DNA from: CAYNHF01 sp964397045
Lineage (GTDB): Bacteria > Actinomycetota > Acidimicrobiia > Spongiisociales > UBA5794
Direction: 5' to 3'
Assembly: GCA_964397045.1 (NCBI GenBank)
Contig: CAYNHF010000038.1
Location: 30,298-94,297 of the forward strand
Length of the DNA: 64,000 nt
Position numbers and translations under genes: made by a program. The first letter of the stretch is position 1. Each line of letters starts with the position of its first letter. Under the pieces are notes generated by a model that did not search any database, was not told the origin of the DNA, and saw only the letters and a list, made by a program, of their open reading frames with translations. Shown here piece after piece: positions 44,594 to 53,781 of the stretch.

Positions 44594-45401
44594 GCCGCAA
44601 GTTGTAGCCGGAGGTTCGGCCGCGGACAAAGTGAACACCGTTGTGTGCGATCTCGACGGCGTCATCTACATCGAGAGGACCGGCATCCCGGGTGCCGGAT
44701 CGGCGCTGGCACGGTTGCGCAAGAATGGCGTCGACATCGTGTTCGTCACCAACAACTCGACGAAGACCGCCGCGAGGGTCGCGGCCGATATCGAGGGGGC
44801 CACCGGGTTCAGCGCCGATCGATCCCGGATTGTGACGAGCGGTATGGCTACCGCTCACTACTTGCGAGGCAGGGTCGAGTCTGTCTTCGTCCTCGGTGGC
44901 GATGGTCTGGCCGCGACGCTCCGGAGTGCAGGCGTCGCGTTGGTGACAGACTGGGCAGCTGCGGAGGCGGTGGTGGTTGGTCTCGATCGTGCCCTCAGCT
45001 ACGACAAGCTCAAAGCAGCGACGCTGGCCGTGCGTTCGGGAGCCTTGTTCGTCGCCACCAACCTCGACGCCACGTACCCGGCCGATGAGGGCCTGTACCC
45101 CGGCGGGGGGTCGATCGCGGCTGCACTGGAAACGGCGTCCGGTATCAGTCCGGTGGTGTGCGGGAAACCATATCCTCCGACGCGCGAATTGGTGCGTTCG
45201 ATGGTTGCACCGGGCAGAGTTGTGGTCGTCGGCGACCGCCCCGAGACCGACCTCGCGATAGCAGAAGCGGAAGGCTGGGAAGGCGTGCTGGTCCTCTCGG
45301 GAGTGACTCCCGACGCCGCAGCGATTGCTCCGGCTCATACCCCGGACGCAGTGCTCGGCTCCATCGCGGAGTTGCCCGGATACCTCGGGTTCGTTTCCTG
45401 A
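44592..45401 (+). CDS. HAD-IIA family phosphatase (NagD-like)
   Basis: The ~270-aa protein has HAD motif I in VCDLDGVIY (nucleophile and acid Asp), motif II in FVTNNSTKT, and motif III/IV in CGKPYPPTRELV and VVGDRPETDLAIAEAEGW, the order of p-nitrophenylphosphatase/NagD proteins. It is a cytoplasmic phosphomonoesterase of unknown substrate. ATG 44592 shares the CATG with the divergent DUF1015 start; GTG 44631, directly before the fold, is the alternative. It corresponds in order to Rv1692 in mycobacteria. Confidence 0.88.
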   Translation: MPQVVAGGSAADKVNTVVCDLDGVIYIERTGIPGAGSALARLRKNGVDIVFVTNNSTKTAARVAADIEGATGFSADRSRIVTSGMATAHYLRGRVESVFVLGGDGLAATLRSAGVALVTDWAAAEAVVVGLDRALSYDKLKAATLAVRSGALFVATNLDATYPADEGLYPGGGSIAAALETASGISPVVCGKPYPPTRELVRSMVAPGRVVVVGDRPETDLAIAEAEGWEGVLVLSGVTPDAAAIAPAHTPDAVLGSIAELPGYLGFVS

Positions 45402-45473
45402 GCCGGACCGGCTCTTAGCTTGGAAGCGACACATTGGCACGATCTTGTCGTTGCCGGCGGCGATAATGCTCAC

Positions 45474-45698
45474 ATGGCTCCAATCGACCCCACCAAGTCT
45501 GAACCCGAGGGGGAGAAGACAGAAGACATCGTGGCTCGCCTCGACGACCTCGCGGCGGCAGATCCGGCTCAGGCTCCTCCTCTCGCAGAATCGCTCGCCG
45601 AAGATCTCACGGAAGCGCTAGACCGCGTCGGGGATGTTGCCGCTCCCGCCGCGGTCGATGCGGAACCGGTTGAATCGCGCGACGTCGACGAGGCATGA
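45474..45698 (+). CDS. Small acidic protein between HAD and tlyA
   Basis: The 74-aa product is acidic and Ala/Pro/Glu-rich with one short helical stretch (EDIVARLDDLAAADP). There are no cysteines and no membrane segment. It ends in an ATGA overlap with tlyA, so it is co-translated. Mycobacteria also carry a short ORF (Rv1693) at this place; sequence similarity cannot be judged. Confidence 0.65.
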   Translation: MAPIDPTKSEPEGEKTEDIVARLDDLAAADPAQAPPLAESLAEDLTEALDRVGDVAAPAAVDAEPVESRDVDEA

Positions 45699-46480
45699 CC
45701 GCAACGCGACGTCGTCTCGATGCCGAACTGGTGCATCGCAAGCTCTTTGCCAGCCGTTCAGCCGCTCGCGAGGCAATCGACTCCGGTAGCGTCGAACTAG
45801 AAGGTGTGGTCACACCCAAACCCTCCACCTTGGTAGCTCCGAATGCGGCAGTCCGGGTCGTCGGATCGGCGCCTCGCTTCGTCGGGCGCGGCGGACTCAA
45901 GCTGGAGGCTGCGCTGGATCACTTCGATATCGATGTGGTGAACCGAACCGCGCTCGACGTCGGAGCATCCACTGGGGGCTTCACGGATTGCCTCCTGCAA
46001 CGTGGTGCCACCCGGGTGGTCGCCGTGGACGTCGGCTATGGGCAACTCGATTGGCGACTGCGGTCCGACTCACGGGTCGAGCCGGTGGAACGCACCAACA
46101 TCCGCCATGCTGATCTCGCCTCGCTGGGCGCCCCCTTCGAGGTGGTCGTCGTGGACCTCTCCTTCATTTCGCTCATCACGGTGGCCCCTGCGCTCCGCAC
46201 CGCCGGCGAAGAAGCCACTGATTACGTCGTGCTGGTCAAACCCCAATTCGAGGTCGGCAAGAAGGAGGTTGGCAAGGGAGGAATCGTGCGCGATCCCGAA
46301 CTACACCGCACCGCACTCCTTCGGGTCGCAGCCGGGCTCGAAGACCATGGGCTCGGAGCGTTCGGTGCAGTAGCGTCTCCGATCACGGGGGCGAAAGGCA
46401 ACCGGGAGTTCTTGCTCTGGTGCAGGATCGCACCTGCCGCGATGACTCCAAGCGAGCTGGAGGCGGTGACTCAGCCATGA
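45695..46480 (+). CDS. tlyA: TlyA-family rRNA 2'-O-methyltransferase
   Basis: The 261-aa protein has an N-terminal S4 RNA-binding domain (RRRLDAELVHRKLFASRSAAREAI) and an FtsJ-like methyltransferase domain with SAM motif ALDVGASTGGFTDCLLQRGA. The catalytic-region VVVDLSFIS and VKPQFEVGKKEVGKGG motifs follow. Mycobacterial TlyA methylates cytidines in 16S and 23S rRNA and sets capreomycin sensitivity; the same role is likely. It is coupled to nadK by ATGA. Confidence 0.94.
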   Translation: MTATRRRLDAELVHRKLFASRSAAREAIDSGSVELEGVVTPKPSTLVAPNAAVRVVGSAPRFVGRGGLKLEAALDHFDIDVVNRTALDVGASTGGFTDCLLQRGATRVVAVDVGYGQLDWRLRSDSRVEPVERTNIRHADLASLGAPFEVVVVDLSFISLITVAPALRTAGEEATDYVVLVKPQFEVGKKEVGKGGIVRDPELHRTALLRVAAGLEDHGLGAFGAVASPITGAKGNREFLLWCRIAPAAMTPSELEAVTQP

Positions 46481-47283
46481 GAACATTCGAGCGTATCTCG
46501 CTGGTGCTGCACGAGTCGCGACCTGGAGCCCAGCAAGTCGCGGAGCGGGTCATCGCGGGTGCTACCGCCCGCGGTCTGGAGGTGCTCAGCAGCGAGGAGC
46601 CACCACCCGCCGGAACGGATCTGATCATCGGCATCGGAGGAGATGGCACTCTACTCAGTGCCGCTTCCCACGCGTTGGCTGCTGGGGCCCCCGTCGTCGG
46701 GATCAACCTTGGCAACGTCGGGTACCTCGCCGAGGTCGAGCCGGACGACATAGAGCACATGCTCGACGGCCTCGTCGACGGCACGCTCGAAGTGAAAGAG
46801 CGGATGACCGTGAGGGCCGAACTGGATGACGGCCGCTCCTGGCAGGGGATCAACGACATCGTGGTGGAGAAGGTGATGAGCCAGCGCCTGATACAACTGG
46901 GGGTCCACATCAACGGGCAGTTCTTCACTACCTACCGATCAGACGGCATCATTGTGGCGACTCCGCTCGGATCGACTGCGTACTCACTGTCTGCCGGCGG
47001 TCCGGTGATTGACCCAAACCTGGGAGCGCTCATTCTCACGCCGGTCGCACCGCACAGCCTGCTCTCGCGCTCGATCGTTCTGGCGCCGGATGCGTCCGTG
47101 ATGTGCAGGGTCGAACTCGATCGCCAGGTCCGGTTGAACGTCGATGGTCGCAACGCGACCGTGCTCGATCCTGGTTCGGAGGTCACCATCACGCGGGGAT
47201 CAGAATCCATCGAATTCCTGTCGCTGGCTCGCCGCCCCTTTCCCCAGACCGTGCGTTATCAATTCGGGCTCGACCATGCTTGA
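46477..47283 (+). CDS. nadK: NAD kinase
   Basis: The 268-aa protein phosphorylates NAD to NADP with ATP or polyphosphate. GIGGDGTLLSA is the diagnostic GGDGT loop; GINLGNVGYLAEV, GINDIVVEK and TDGIIVATPLGSTAYSLSAGGP form the NAD site. It starts at ATG 46477 with ATGA coupling to tlyA, and its end overlaps recN by 8 bp. tlyA-nadK-recN is a conserved actinobacterial order. Confidence 0.96.
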   Translation: MRTFERISLVLHESRPGAQQVAERVIAGATARGLEVLSSEEPPPAGTDLIIGIGGDGTLLSAASHALAAGAPVVGINLGNVGYLAEVEPDDIEHMLDGLVDGTLEVKERMTVRAELDDGRSWQGINDIVVEKVMSQRLIQLGVHINGQFFTTYRSDGIIVATPLGSTAYSLSAGGPVIDPNLGALILTPVAPHSLLSRSIVLAPDASVMCRVELDRQVRLNVDGRNATVLDPGSEVTITRGSESIEFLSLARRPFPQTVRYQFGLDHA

Positions 47284-48910
47284 TGAGCTGAGGGTCACCA
47301 ACCTCGGCATCATCTCGGATGCTGAGGTTGAACCCGGGCCGGGCCTGGTGGTGTTCACGGGAGAGACCGGTGCCGGCAAGACCCTCCTGCTGGGTGCGCT
47401 GCGGTTGCTGACCGGCGAGTCCGCCCGCCGCGACCTCGTCGGTCCTGCCGGCGAAGCAGCGGAGGTCGCCGGCCGGTTCTTAGATGAAGCGGGCGAGTTC
47501 GTCGCTAGGCGGAGGGTGGTCGCCACTGGCCGTTCGCGCGCCTACGTCGACGGCGTCATGAGTTCGGCCGGGGTCTTGGCAGAACGTACCCGGGGCACCG
47601 TGGAGTTGGTGGCCCAACACGATCACCTCTTGATCGCCTCCTCCGGTGGGATTCGCCGTCTGATCGATGGCGCAATGGGGGAGCCAGGGTTGGTGGCCGC
47701 TACAGAGTATGCCGCAGCGTGGGAGTCACTCCTGCGGATGCGCAGCGCCGTGGAGGCACTCGGCGGCGATGGCAGGGCGCTGCAGCGTGAGCTCGACATG
47801 GTCCGGTTCCAGGCCGACGAGATCTCCTTTGCCGGTTTTACGGATGGGGAAGACGAGACGCTCCGCGAGGAGGCGGCCCGGCTTCGCAATCACGCGGCTA
47901 TTGCTGAGGGGCTTGCCACGGCGGCGCAGCTGCTCGGCACGGGCAGTGCCGTGGGTGATGCGCTCGACCACGGATTGGCGGATCTCCGCCGAGTTGCTAA
48001 GTACGACCCTTTGCTTGAATCCCTCGCGGTCCAGGCAGAGGAACTCGCGGGCGCCGCCTCTGAGCTGAGTCGCGAGATCGGTGACGCCGCCGCCGACCTC
48101 GAACACCGCCCAGAGCGACTTGATGAGCTCGAACGGCGCCTCGCCCTGCTCGGTGATCTTCGTCGCAAGTACGGCGATACACTCCGCGATGTGCTGGAAT
48201 TCGCGACGGCCGCGTCTGCTCGCGCCACCGAACTCGAGGGCTTGCTCCAAGGCGCAGAGACGCTGGAACGCGATCTGGCATCTGCAGAGGCGGCGGTGGA
48301 GGCGGCAGGTTCGGTGCTCTCGAAGCACCGAAGAGCGACTGCGGAGCAGATGGCGCGCGATGCAACCCGACACCTCGAGGAGCTCGGGTTTCGTTCACCG
48401 GTGGTCGAATTCGGTTTCCGCGAGGTTGCCGCGCGACAGTCCGGCACGGACCGAATCGAACTCACCTTTGCATCGGATGCGTCGTTGACGCCGGGGCCTG
48501 CGCATCGCGTTGCGTCCGGCGGCGAACTCAGTCGTCTCGTTCTGGCGCTGCGGCTCAGCGCCGGCGTTTCCGACGTGCCCGTGATCGCATTCGACGAGAT
48601 CGATGCGGGCATTGGAGGCACCACGGCACTGGCCATGGGTCGCAAGCTGTCAGACCTCGCCGCGGGTCGGCAGGTGCTCTGCGTAACACATCTGCCGCAA
48701 GTGGCTGCGTTCGCGAATCGCCACTTCGTGGTGAGCAGGGTGGACAGCGACGCACAGGTCGAAGAGGTGAGTGGTGATAGCCGGCTCGAGGAGCTATCGC
48801 GAATGCTGGCAGGGATGCCGGAAAGCGAGCGAGGCATCGCCCACGCCCGTGAACTCGTCGAGACTGCTTTGAGCTGGTCGCACGCCGCGACCGGTCCGCG
48901 GGCCATATGA
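47276..48910 (+). CDS. recN: DNA repair protein RecN
   Basis: The 544-aa SMC-like ATPase has Walker A FTGETGAGKT near the N-terminus, a pair of coiled-coil arms (~residues 150-380), then signature VASGGELSRLVLALRL and Walker B VIAFDEIDAGIGG, with THLPQVAAFA as the H-loop. It acts in double-strand-break repair with RecA. ATG 47276 lies inside the end of nadK; the longer 5' open frame is antisense-like nadK sequence. Confidence 0.95.
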   Translation: MLDELRVTNLGIISDAEVEPGPGLVVFTGETGAGKTLLLGALRLLTGESARRDLVGPAGEAAEVAGRFLDEAGEFVARRRVVATGRSRAYVDGVMSSAGVLAERTRGTVELVAQHDHLLIASSGGIRRLIDGAMGEPGLVAATEYAAAWESLLRMRSAVEALGGDGRALQRELDMVRFQADEISFAGFTDGEDETLREEAARLRNHAAIAEGLATAAQLLGTGSAVGDALDHGLADLRRVAKYDPLLESLAVQAEELAGAASELSREIGDAAADLEHRPERLDELERRLALLGDLRRKYGDTLRDVLEFATAASARATELEGLLQGAETLERDLASAEAAVEAAGSVLSKHRRATAEQMARDATRHLEELGFRSPVVEFGFREVAARQSGTDRIELTFASDASLTPGPAHRVASGGELSRLVLALRLSAGVSDVPVIAFDEIDAGIGGTTALAMGRKLSDLAAGRQVLCVTHLPQVAAFANRHFVVSRVDSDAQVEEVSGDSRLEELSRMLAGMPESERGIAHARELVETALSWSHAATGPRAI

Positions 48911-48954
48911 CACCTGCTGGTAAACTTCACTCTTCCTAGGTGGAGATAATTGCT

Positions 48955-50610
48955 TTGACCAAGTACGTGTTCGTCACCGGCGGCGTGACGTCCAGCCTCG
49001 GCAAAGGCATCACCGCAGCATCTCTCGGAAGGCTCCTCAAGGCCCGGGGCTTTCGCGTGGTGAGCCAGAAATTGGATCCCTACATCAACGTCGATCCGGG
49101 AACCATGAACCCGTTCGAACACGGCGAGGTCTTCGTCACGGACGATGGGGGAGAGACCGACCTCGACCTCGGACACTACGAACGCTTCATCGGCGAGAAC
49201 CTACGTCGTGATTCCAACGTGACCACGGGCGCCATCTATCAGTCGGTGATTCGCAAGGAGCGACGCGGCGACTATCTCGGTGCCACGGTTCAGGTGATCC
49301 CACACATCACGAACGAGATCAAGGCCCGGGTGCGCAAGCTCGGCGAAAACGAAGACGTCGACGTGGTGATCACGGAGATCGGCGGCACCGTCGGTGACAT
49401 TGAAGGCTTGCCATTCCTCGAGGCGATTCGCCAGCTGCGCAAAGACCTGGGGCCTCACAACTCGTGCTTCCTCCATGTGACACTGGTCCCGTACCTCTCA
49501 ACCTCCGAAGAACTCAAAACCAAGCCGACGCAGCATTCGGTAGCCGAGCTCCGCGGCAGAGGAATCCACCCCGATGTCATCGTGGTCAGGTCGATCCGGG
49601 AACTCGACGACAGCTCTCGCCGCAAGATCAGCCTGTTCTGCGATGTCGACATCGACGCAGTGATCGACGCTAGTGATGTCGACAACATCTACGCGGTTCC
49701 GCTGATGCTGCGCGAACGCAATCTCGACCAGGTGGTCTGCCGCGTGTTGGATCTGGAGAGCCCGGAGCCGGACTTGAGCCTCTGGGCAGACATGGTCGAC
49801 CGAATGGACCGTGCCACTGAAACGGTGAGCGTGGCCATCGTCGGCAAGTATGTCGACCTCCCGGACGCCTATATGTCGGTGGTAGAGGCACTCCGCCACG
49901 GTGCGATGGCCAACGATGTCCAGCTCGATCTGCGCTGGGTTGCCGCAGATGACGTGGAGGGCATGCTGGCAGAGTCCTACCTCGACAGCGTCGATGCGAT
50001 CGTGGTGCCCGGTGGCTTCGGGATCCGAGGTGTGGAAGGCAAGATCCAGTCGATCCGATACGCCAGGGAAGAGCGCATTCCGTACCTCGGCTTGTGCCTC
50101 GGCCTGCAGTGTGCGGTCATCGAGTTTGCTCGCTCGCAGCTCGGGCAGCTCGACGCTCATTCTTCGGAGTTCGCCCCCACCACGTCTCACCCCGTCATCG
50201 ACCTCATGGAGGATCAGCAGGGAGTCGAGGACAAAGGGGGCACGATGCGCCTCGGCGTCTACCCGGCACGGCTGCAGGAAGGCTCACTCGCCAGACGACT
50301 GTATTCGGAAGAGCTGATCTACGAACGTCACCGGCACCGCTTCGAGGTGAACAACAAGTACCGGGCAGATCTGGAGGCAGCAGGAATGCACCTCTCCGGG
50401 TTGTCGCCTGACGGCCGTCTCGTCGAGATGGTCGAGATACCGGACCACCCGTTCTTCGTCGCCTCACAATTCCACCCGGAGCTGAAGTCGCGTCCCAACC
50501 ACCCGCACCCTCTGTTCACCGGGTTGATGGGAGCCGCCAAGCAGCGGCGGAAGGAGCGCGATTCCGTTGCCGCAGAGAGAGGGGCTCGGGTCGAGCAGGC
50601 CCAGGCGTGA
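48955..50610 (+). CDS. pyrG: CTP synthase
   Basis: The 551-aa enzyme makes CTP from UTP, ATP and glutamine. The N-terminal synthetase domain begins TKYVFVTGGVTSSLGKGI (P-loop) and has the CTP/UTP-binding stretch KLDPYINVDPGTMNPFEHGE. The C-terminal class I glutamine amidotransferase has nucleophile Cys381 in LGLCLGLQC and the His-Glu pair in QFHPELKSRP. TTG 48955 is chosen because GGTGGAG precedes it by about 9 nt; GTG 48940 lies within that ribosome site. It follows recN after 44 bp. Confidence 0.96.
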   Translation: MTKYVFVTGGVTSSLGKGITAASLGRLLKARGFRVVSQKLDPYINVDPGTMNPFEHGEVFVTDDGGETDLDLGHYERFIGENLRRDSNVTTGAIYQSVIRKERRGDYLGATVQVIPHITNEIKARVRKLGENEDVDVVITEIGGTVGDIEGLPFLEAIRQLRKDLGPHNSCFLHVTLVPYLSTSEELKTKPTQHSVAELRGRGIHPDVIVVRSIRELDDSSRRKISLFCDVDIDAVIDASDVDNIYAVPLMLRERNLDQVVCRVLDLESPEPDLSLWADMVDRMDRATETVSVAIVGKYVDLPDAYMSVVEALRHGAMANDVQLDLRWVAADDVEGMLAESYLDSVDAIVVPGGFGIRGVEGKIQSIRYAREERIPYLGLCLGLQCAVIEFARSQLGQLDAHSSEFAPTTSHPVIDLMEDQQGVEDKGGTMRLGVYPARLQEGSLARRLYSEELIYERHRHRFEVNNKYRADLEAAGMHLSGLSPDGRLVEMVEIPDHPFFVASQFHPELKSRPNHPHPLFTGLMGAAKQRRKERDSVAAERGARVEQAQA

Positions 50611-50611
50611 C

Positions 50612-51154
50612 ATGAGCCATCCGGGTTTCCGGATCACCGGAGCCACCACCGTCGGCCGCCTTGAGTTCCTCCAACTCGATGAATTGGAGGTCGTACCGCC
50701 GTCGGGTCGGCCGGTGACGCGGATCGTCGTACGTCATCCTGGGGCGGTCGCGGTGGTTCCGATCGGAGGCGACCACCTGATGCTCATCCGACAGTACCGG
50801 GCGGCAGTGGACACAGAGCTCCTCGAGATTCCCGCGGGGAAACTCGACGTGGCAGGGGAAGCGCCGCTGGAAACGGCCCGGCGTGAACTCGAAGAGGAGA
50901 TGGGCCTGCGGGCAAGCCGGTTCGAGAGTCTCGGCAACTTCTATACGACACCAGGATTCAGCGACGAGCTGATGTACCTCTATGCCGCGTACGATCTGGC
51001 ACCGGTTGCTGCCTCGCCGGTCGGTCCAGAAGAGGAGGCCGCGCAGATCGTCGCGGTGCCGCTGGCTGAGGTCCCGGATCTCATCAAGGCCGGCGAAGTC
51101 CGCGACGCCAAGACCCTCATCGCGTTGTGGTGGGTGGTGGCCGGACAGCGATGA
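50612..51154 (+). CDS. Nudix hydrolase, ADP-ribose pyrophosphatase type
   Basis: The 180-aa protein has a Nudix box GKLDVAGEAPLETARREL followed by EEEMGL at about residues 77-100. The upstream VVPIGGDHLMLIRQYR and the downstream FYTTPGFSDELMYLYAA are typical of ADP-ribose/sugar-nucleotide pyrophosphatases, in which the extended loop binds ADP-ribose. It is 1 bp after pyrG and ATGA-coupled to xerD, matching pyrG-nudix-xerD (Rv1699-1701). Confidence 0.92.
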   Translation: MSHPGFRITGATTVGRLEFLQLDELEVVPPSGRPVTRIVVRHPGAVAVVPIGGDHLMLIRQYRAAVDTELLEIPAGKLDVAGEAPLETARRELEEEMGLRASRFESLGNFYTTPGFSDELMYLYAAYDLAPVAASPVGPEEEAAQIVAVPLAEVPDLIKAGEVRDAKTLIALWWVVAGQR

Positions 51155-52050
51155 ACCTGGACACCGCAGCCGCCGACTACCTGGCTGCGCTCAGTGCTGA
51201 ACGCGGCCTCGCGGTCAATACGGTCGCCGCGTACCGACGTGACCTGCGTCAGTACATCGATTTCCTGGGGGCCGAGGGCGTTGCCGACACAGCGGACGTG
51301 GTTCCCGCGGCGGTGGCGCGCTACGGCGCAAACCTGCACGAGCGAGGCCTCGCATCGAGCACCATCGCCCGCAAGACCGCCGCGGCGCGCGGCTTTCATC
51401 GTTTCCTGGTGGCTGAGGAGATCGCCGCTACCGACCCCACCGTTGGGATGGAGACGCCCCGTCGTGGTTTGGGGCTCCCTAAAGCGCTCACCGTTGAGGA
51501 GGTCGGCCGGCTGATCGAAGCTCCCGACACCACCGTCCCGCTCGGCATCCGGGATCGAGCTCTGCTCGAGTTCCTCTACGCCTCGGGATCCCGAGTTTCT
51601 GAAGCCGTTGCCCTCGAAGTAATGGACGTGGACCTTGACGGAGGGGTTGCACTCGTCCGAGGCAAGGGAAACAAACAGCGCTTCGTACCGCTGGGGCGGT
51701 ATGCCGTCGATGCTCTTGCTGAGTATCTGCCGGTCAGGCTCGAGCTCAAGGGAGATCACCTCGACCCTGGGCGGCTGTTTCTCAACTCCAGGGGTCGTCC
51801 ATTGACCCGCCAGGCAGTGTGGCTGATCGTTCGCAAGCATGCGGACCGGGCGGGGATCGCCGGCGCAGCGGTCTCACCACACGTGCTGCGGCACTCGGCG
51901 GCCACCCACATGGTCGAGGGTGGGGCAGATCTCAGATCAGTTCAGGAGATCCTGGGTCACGCTAGTATCAATACCACTCAGATCTACACGCGGGTTTCAC
52001 CGCGACATCTGCTGGAGGTGTACGTCATCGCCCACCCCAGGAGCCGGTGA
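51151..52050 (+). CDS. xerD: Tyrosine recombinase XerD
   Basis: The 299-aa protein has the N-terminal SAM-like core-binding domain (residues 1-90), then a catalytic domain with Arg148 (GSRVSEA), HxxR at H244/R247 (HVLRHSAATHM), His270 and nucleophile Tyr279 (LGHASINTTQIYTRV). It resolves chromosome dimers at dif during division. All catalytic residues are intact and the synteny is housekeeping, so it is not a mobile-element integrase. Confidence 0.94.
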   Translation: MNLDTAAADYLAALSAERGLAVNTVAAYRRDLRQYIDFLGAEGVADTADVVPAAVARYGANLHERGLASSTIARKTAAARGFHRFLVAEEIAATDPTVGMETPRRGLGLPKALTVEEVGRLIEAPDTTVPLGIRDRALLEFLYASGSRVSEAVALEVMDVDLDGGVALVRGKGNKQRFVPLGRYAVDALAEYLPVRLELKGDHLDPGRLFLNSRGRPLTRQAVWLIVRKHADRAGIAGAAVSPHVLRHSAATHMVEGGADLRSVQEILGHASINTTQIYTRVSPRHLLEVYVIAHPRSR

Positions 52051-52080
52051 AGCCCAGCCAGAGGCAGTAGGGAGCTTGTT

Positions 52081-52431
52081 GTGGTTGATACCGATGCTGC
52101 AGTCGACGCCCTCAACGAGGAGCGCGTCAAGTTGGTGCATCAGCTCGAGGTGCTCGGCGCAACCGAGTCGGGTGACCTCACCGGCGACGTCGACTTCGGT
52201 GAAGGTTTCGCTGATGCTGCCGCCGCGACGGCAGAACGCAGCGAGGTGCTCGGAATCGTCGAGAACCTCCACGATCTGCTCCAAGATGTCGATGCGGCAC
52301 TGGAGAAGGTCGACGCGGGCACCTACGGAACCTGCGAAGACTGCGGTGAGGAAATCAGTCCGGCTCGCATGGACTTCCGCCCTACTTCTCGCTACTGCGT
52401 CGCGTGCAAGAGCAAACGCCGCACCATCTAG
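52081..52431 (+). CDS. TraR/DksA-type zinc-finger protein
   Basis: The 116-aa protein is helical at the N-terminus with a C4 zinc finger at the C-terminus (CEDCGEE and YCVACKSK). ADAAAATAERSEV and LEKVDAGTYGTCEDCG match the DksA/TraR C-terminal motif. DksA-like proteins act in the RNA polymerase secondary channel; the short form may do so or be a different regulator. GTG 52081 follows AGGGAG. It stands in the place where parA is found upstream of scpA in mycobacteria. Confidence 0.85.
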   Translation: MVDTDAAVDALNEERVKLVHQLEVLGATESGDLTGDVDFGEGFADAAAATAERSEVLGIVENLHDLLQDVDAALEKVDAGTYGTCEDCGEEISPARMDFRPTSRYCVACKSKRRTI

Positions 52432-52454
52432 CGAGCACCACCCGAGAGTTCGGC

Positions 52455-52934
52455 GTGGAGGCATCGCATCTGATCCGTCGCTTCTTCGGGTTCGTACTTG
52501 CCAGACCGCCTTCGCCTCGCGAACAAGCGGAAGTCCGAGCGCTCCTCGGGGACACAGGTGGGCAGCTGTTCTGGCTGCAACGCCCGGAAGACCAGCGGCA
52601 CGCGGTCGACGTGATGCACGCAACCCTGCGACTCCGACCGGGGGACCGGGTCGCGGCGCGTGCAGCTCTGTTGCATGATGTCGGGAAGCGTCACGCCGCA
52701 CTCGGGGCGATCGGTCGTTCCCTGGCAACCCTGGCCGGGGGCATGCATCTCCCCCTTCCGACCCGCTGGGCGACGTACCGCCGGCATGGTGAGCTAGGTG
52801 CCCAGGACCTCGAGTCGATCGGAGTGGACCGATTCGTCGTTGCTTTCGCCAGACATCACCCGGGACCTCCACCAGACGCTGTCGACTCCGACCGCTGGTA
52901 CGCGGTGGCAGCCGCAGACCACAGCGCCGCGTAA
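52455..52934 (+). CDS. HD-domain-like phosphohydrolase, small
   Basis: The ~159-aa protein has RHAVDVMHATL followed by ALLHDVGKRHAALG, the H...HD metal-binding pattern of HD hydrolases, and a later LESIGVDRFVVAFARHH supplying further histidines. Substrate unknown. The start is uncertain: GTG 52455, or GTG 52404 within the preceding gene. It sits between the DksA-like gene and scpA. Confidence 0.72.
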   Translation: MEASHLIRRFFGFVLARPPSPREQAEVRALLGDTGGQLFWLQRPEDQRHAVDVMHATLRLRPGDRVAARAALLHDVGKRHAALGAIGRSLATLAGGMHLPLPTRWATYRRHGELGAQDLESIGVDRFVVAFARHHPGPPPDAVDSDRWYAVAAADHSAA

Positions 52935-52995
52935 ACCACCGCTTCTGTCGAGCCTCGTAATACCATGCGTCACCTTCTGCCCGGACACTGATGCT

Positions 52996-53781
52996 GTGAC
53001 CTACGAAGTCAAAACCAAGGTATTCGAGGGGCCTCTCGACCTCCTCCTGCAGCTGATTACGAGCCACCGGCTCGAGATCACCGAATTGAGCCTCATCGAT
53101 ATCGTCACCGAGTATCTGGCATACCTCGATGGCATGCGCGAGCTCGACATCGAGGTCACCAGCGAGTTCTTGCTGATCGCGGCCACCCTGATTCAGCTCA
53201 AAGCTCGCCGGCTCTTGCCGGGGGATATCGAGACCGAACTGGACGACGAACTAGCGCTGGCGGAAGAGCGAGACCGGCTGCTTTCCCGACTTCTGGCGTG
53301 TCTCACCTTCAAGGATGTGGCTGCCGTGATGGGCCATCGTTACGAAGCAAGCCTGCGGTATGTGCCCCGCACCGTGGGCCTCGATCCCGACATCACTCCG
53401 CAGGTGCCCAGGGTGCCGCTCACCATCACTGCGGAAGACCTGGCCCAGCTGGCAGACCGCGTGTTCACAGCGGATACTCGTGAGCCGGATCTCGACCACC
53501 TGGATCTCGATCTGCCGTCGGTGGATGAGGCCATCGCCGACATTCAGGCACGCATGGCGAGCACGGCCGAGGTGGAGTTCGATGACCTTGTAGCTCACAC
53601 CGATCGCTCGCTCGAAGTGGTTGCGTACTTCCTCGCCGTTCTGGAGCTAGCCCGGTGGGGGGCCGTCCGGGTGAGTCAGACGGATCGAGCCAGCGAGATT
53701 CGCGTGGAGCGCCTGGACGGCAGCGCGCAGTCTGAGATTGGCGCATTGAGTCGAGCGAGCGAGTGGAGACGCGATGAATGA
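52996..53781 (+). CDS. scpA: Segregation and condensation protein A
   Basis: The 261-aa kleisin opens with VKTKVFEGPLDLLLQLI and has LEITELSLIDIVTEYLAYL, LLIAATLIQLKARRLLP and the C-terminal winged-helix region ERDRLLSRLLACLTF... to VVAYFLAVLELARWG. It bridges SMC heads in the condensin complex. GTG 52996 is just before the conserved start; the longer open frame upstream has no similarity. A TAATAC -10-like box lies at 52958-52963 without a clear -35. It overlaps scpB by 8 bp. Confidence 0.94.
   Translation: MTYEVKTKVFEGPLDLLLQLITSHRLEITELSLIDIVTEYLAYLDGMRELDIEVTSEFLLIAATLIQLKARRLLPGDIETELDDELALAEERDRLLSRLLACLTFKDVAAVMGHRYEASLRYVPRTVGLDPDITPQVPRVPLTITAEDLAQLADRVFTADTREPDLDHLDLDLPSVDEAIADIQARMASTAEVEFDDLVAHTDRSLEVVAYFLAVLELARWGAVRVSQTDRASEIRVERLDGSAQSEIGALSRASEWRRDE

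Noticed and set aside
47890..49176. 428-aa open frame antisense to recN and pyrG
   Set aside because: It crosses two well-supported genes and is Ser/Arg low-complexity; a typical codon-bias shadow.
51151..52050. Mobile-element integrase
   Set aside because: It has XerD length and motifs, sits in the conserved pyrG-nudix-xerD order, and has no attachment repeats or element genes beside it.
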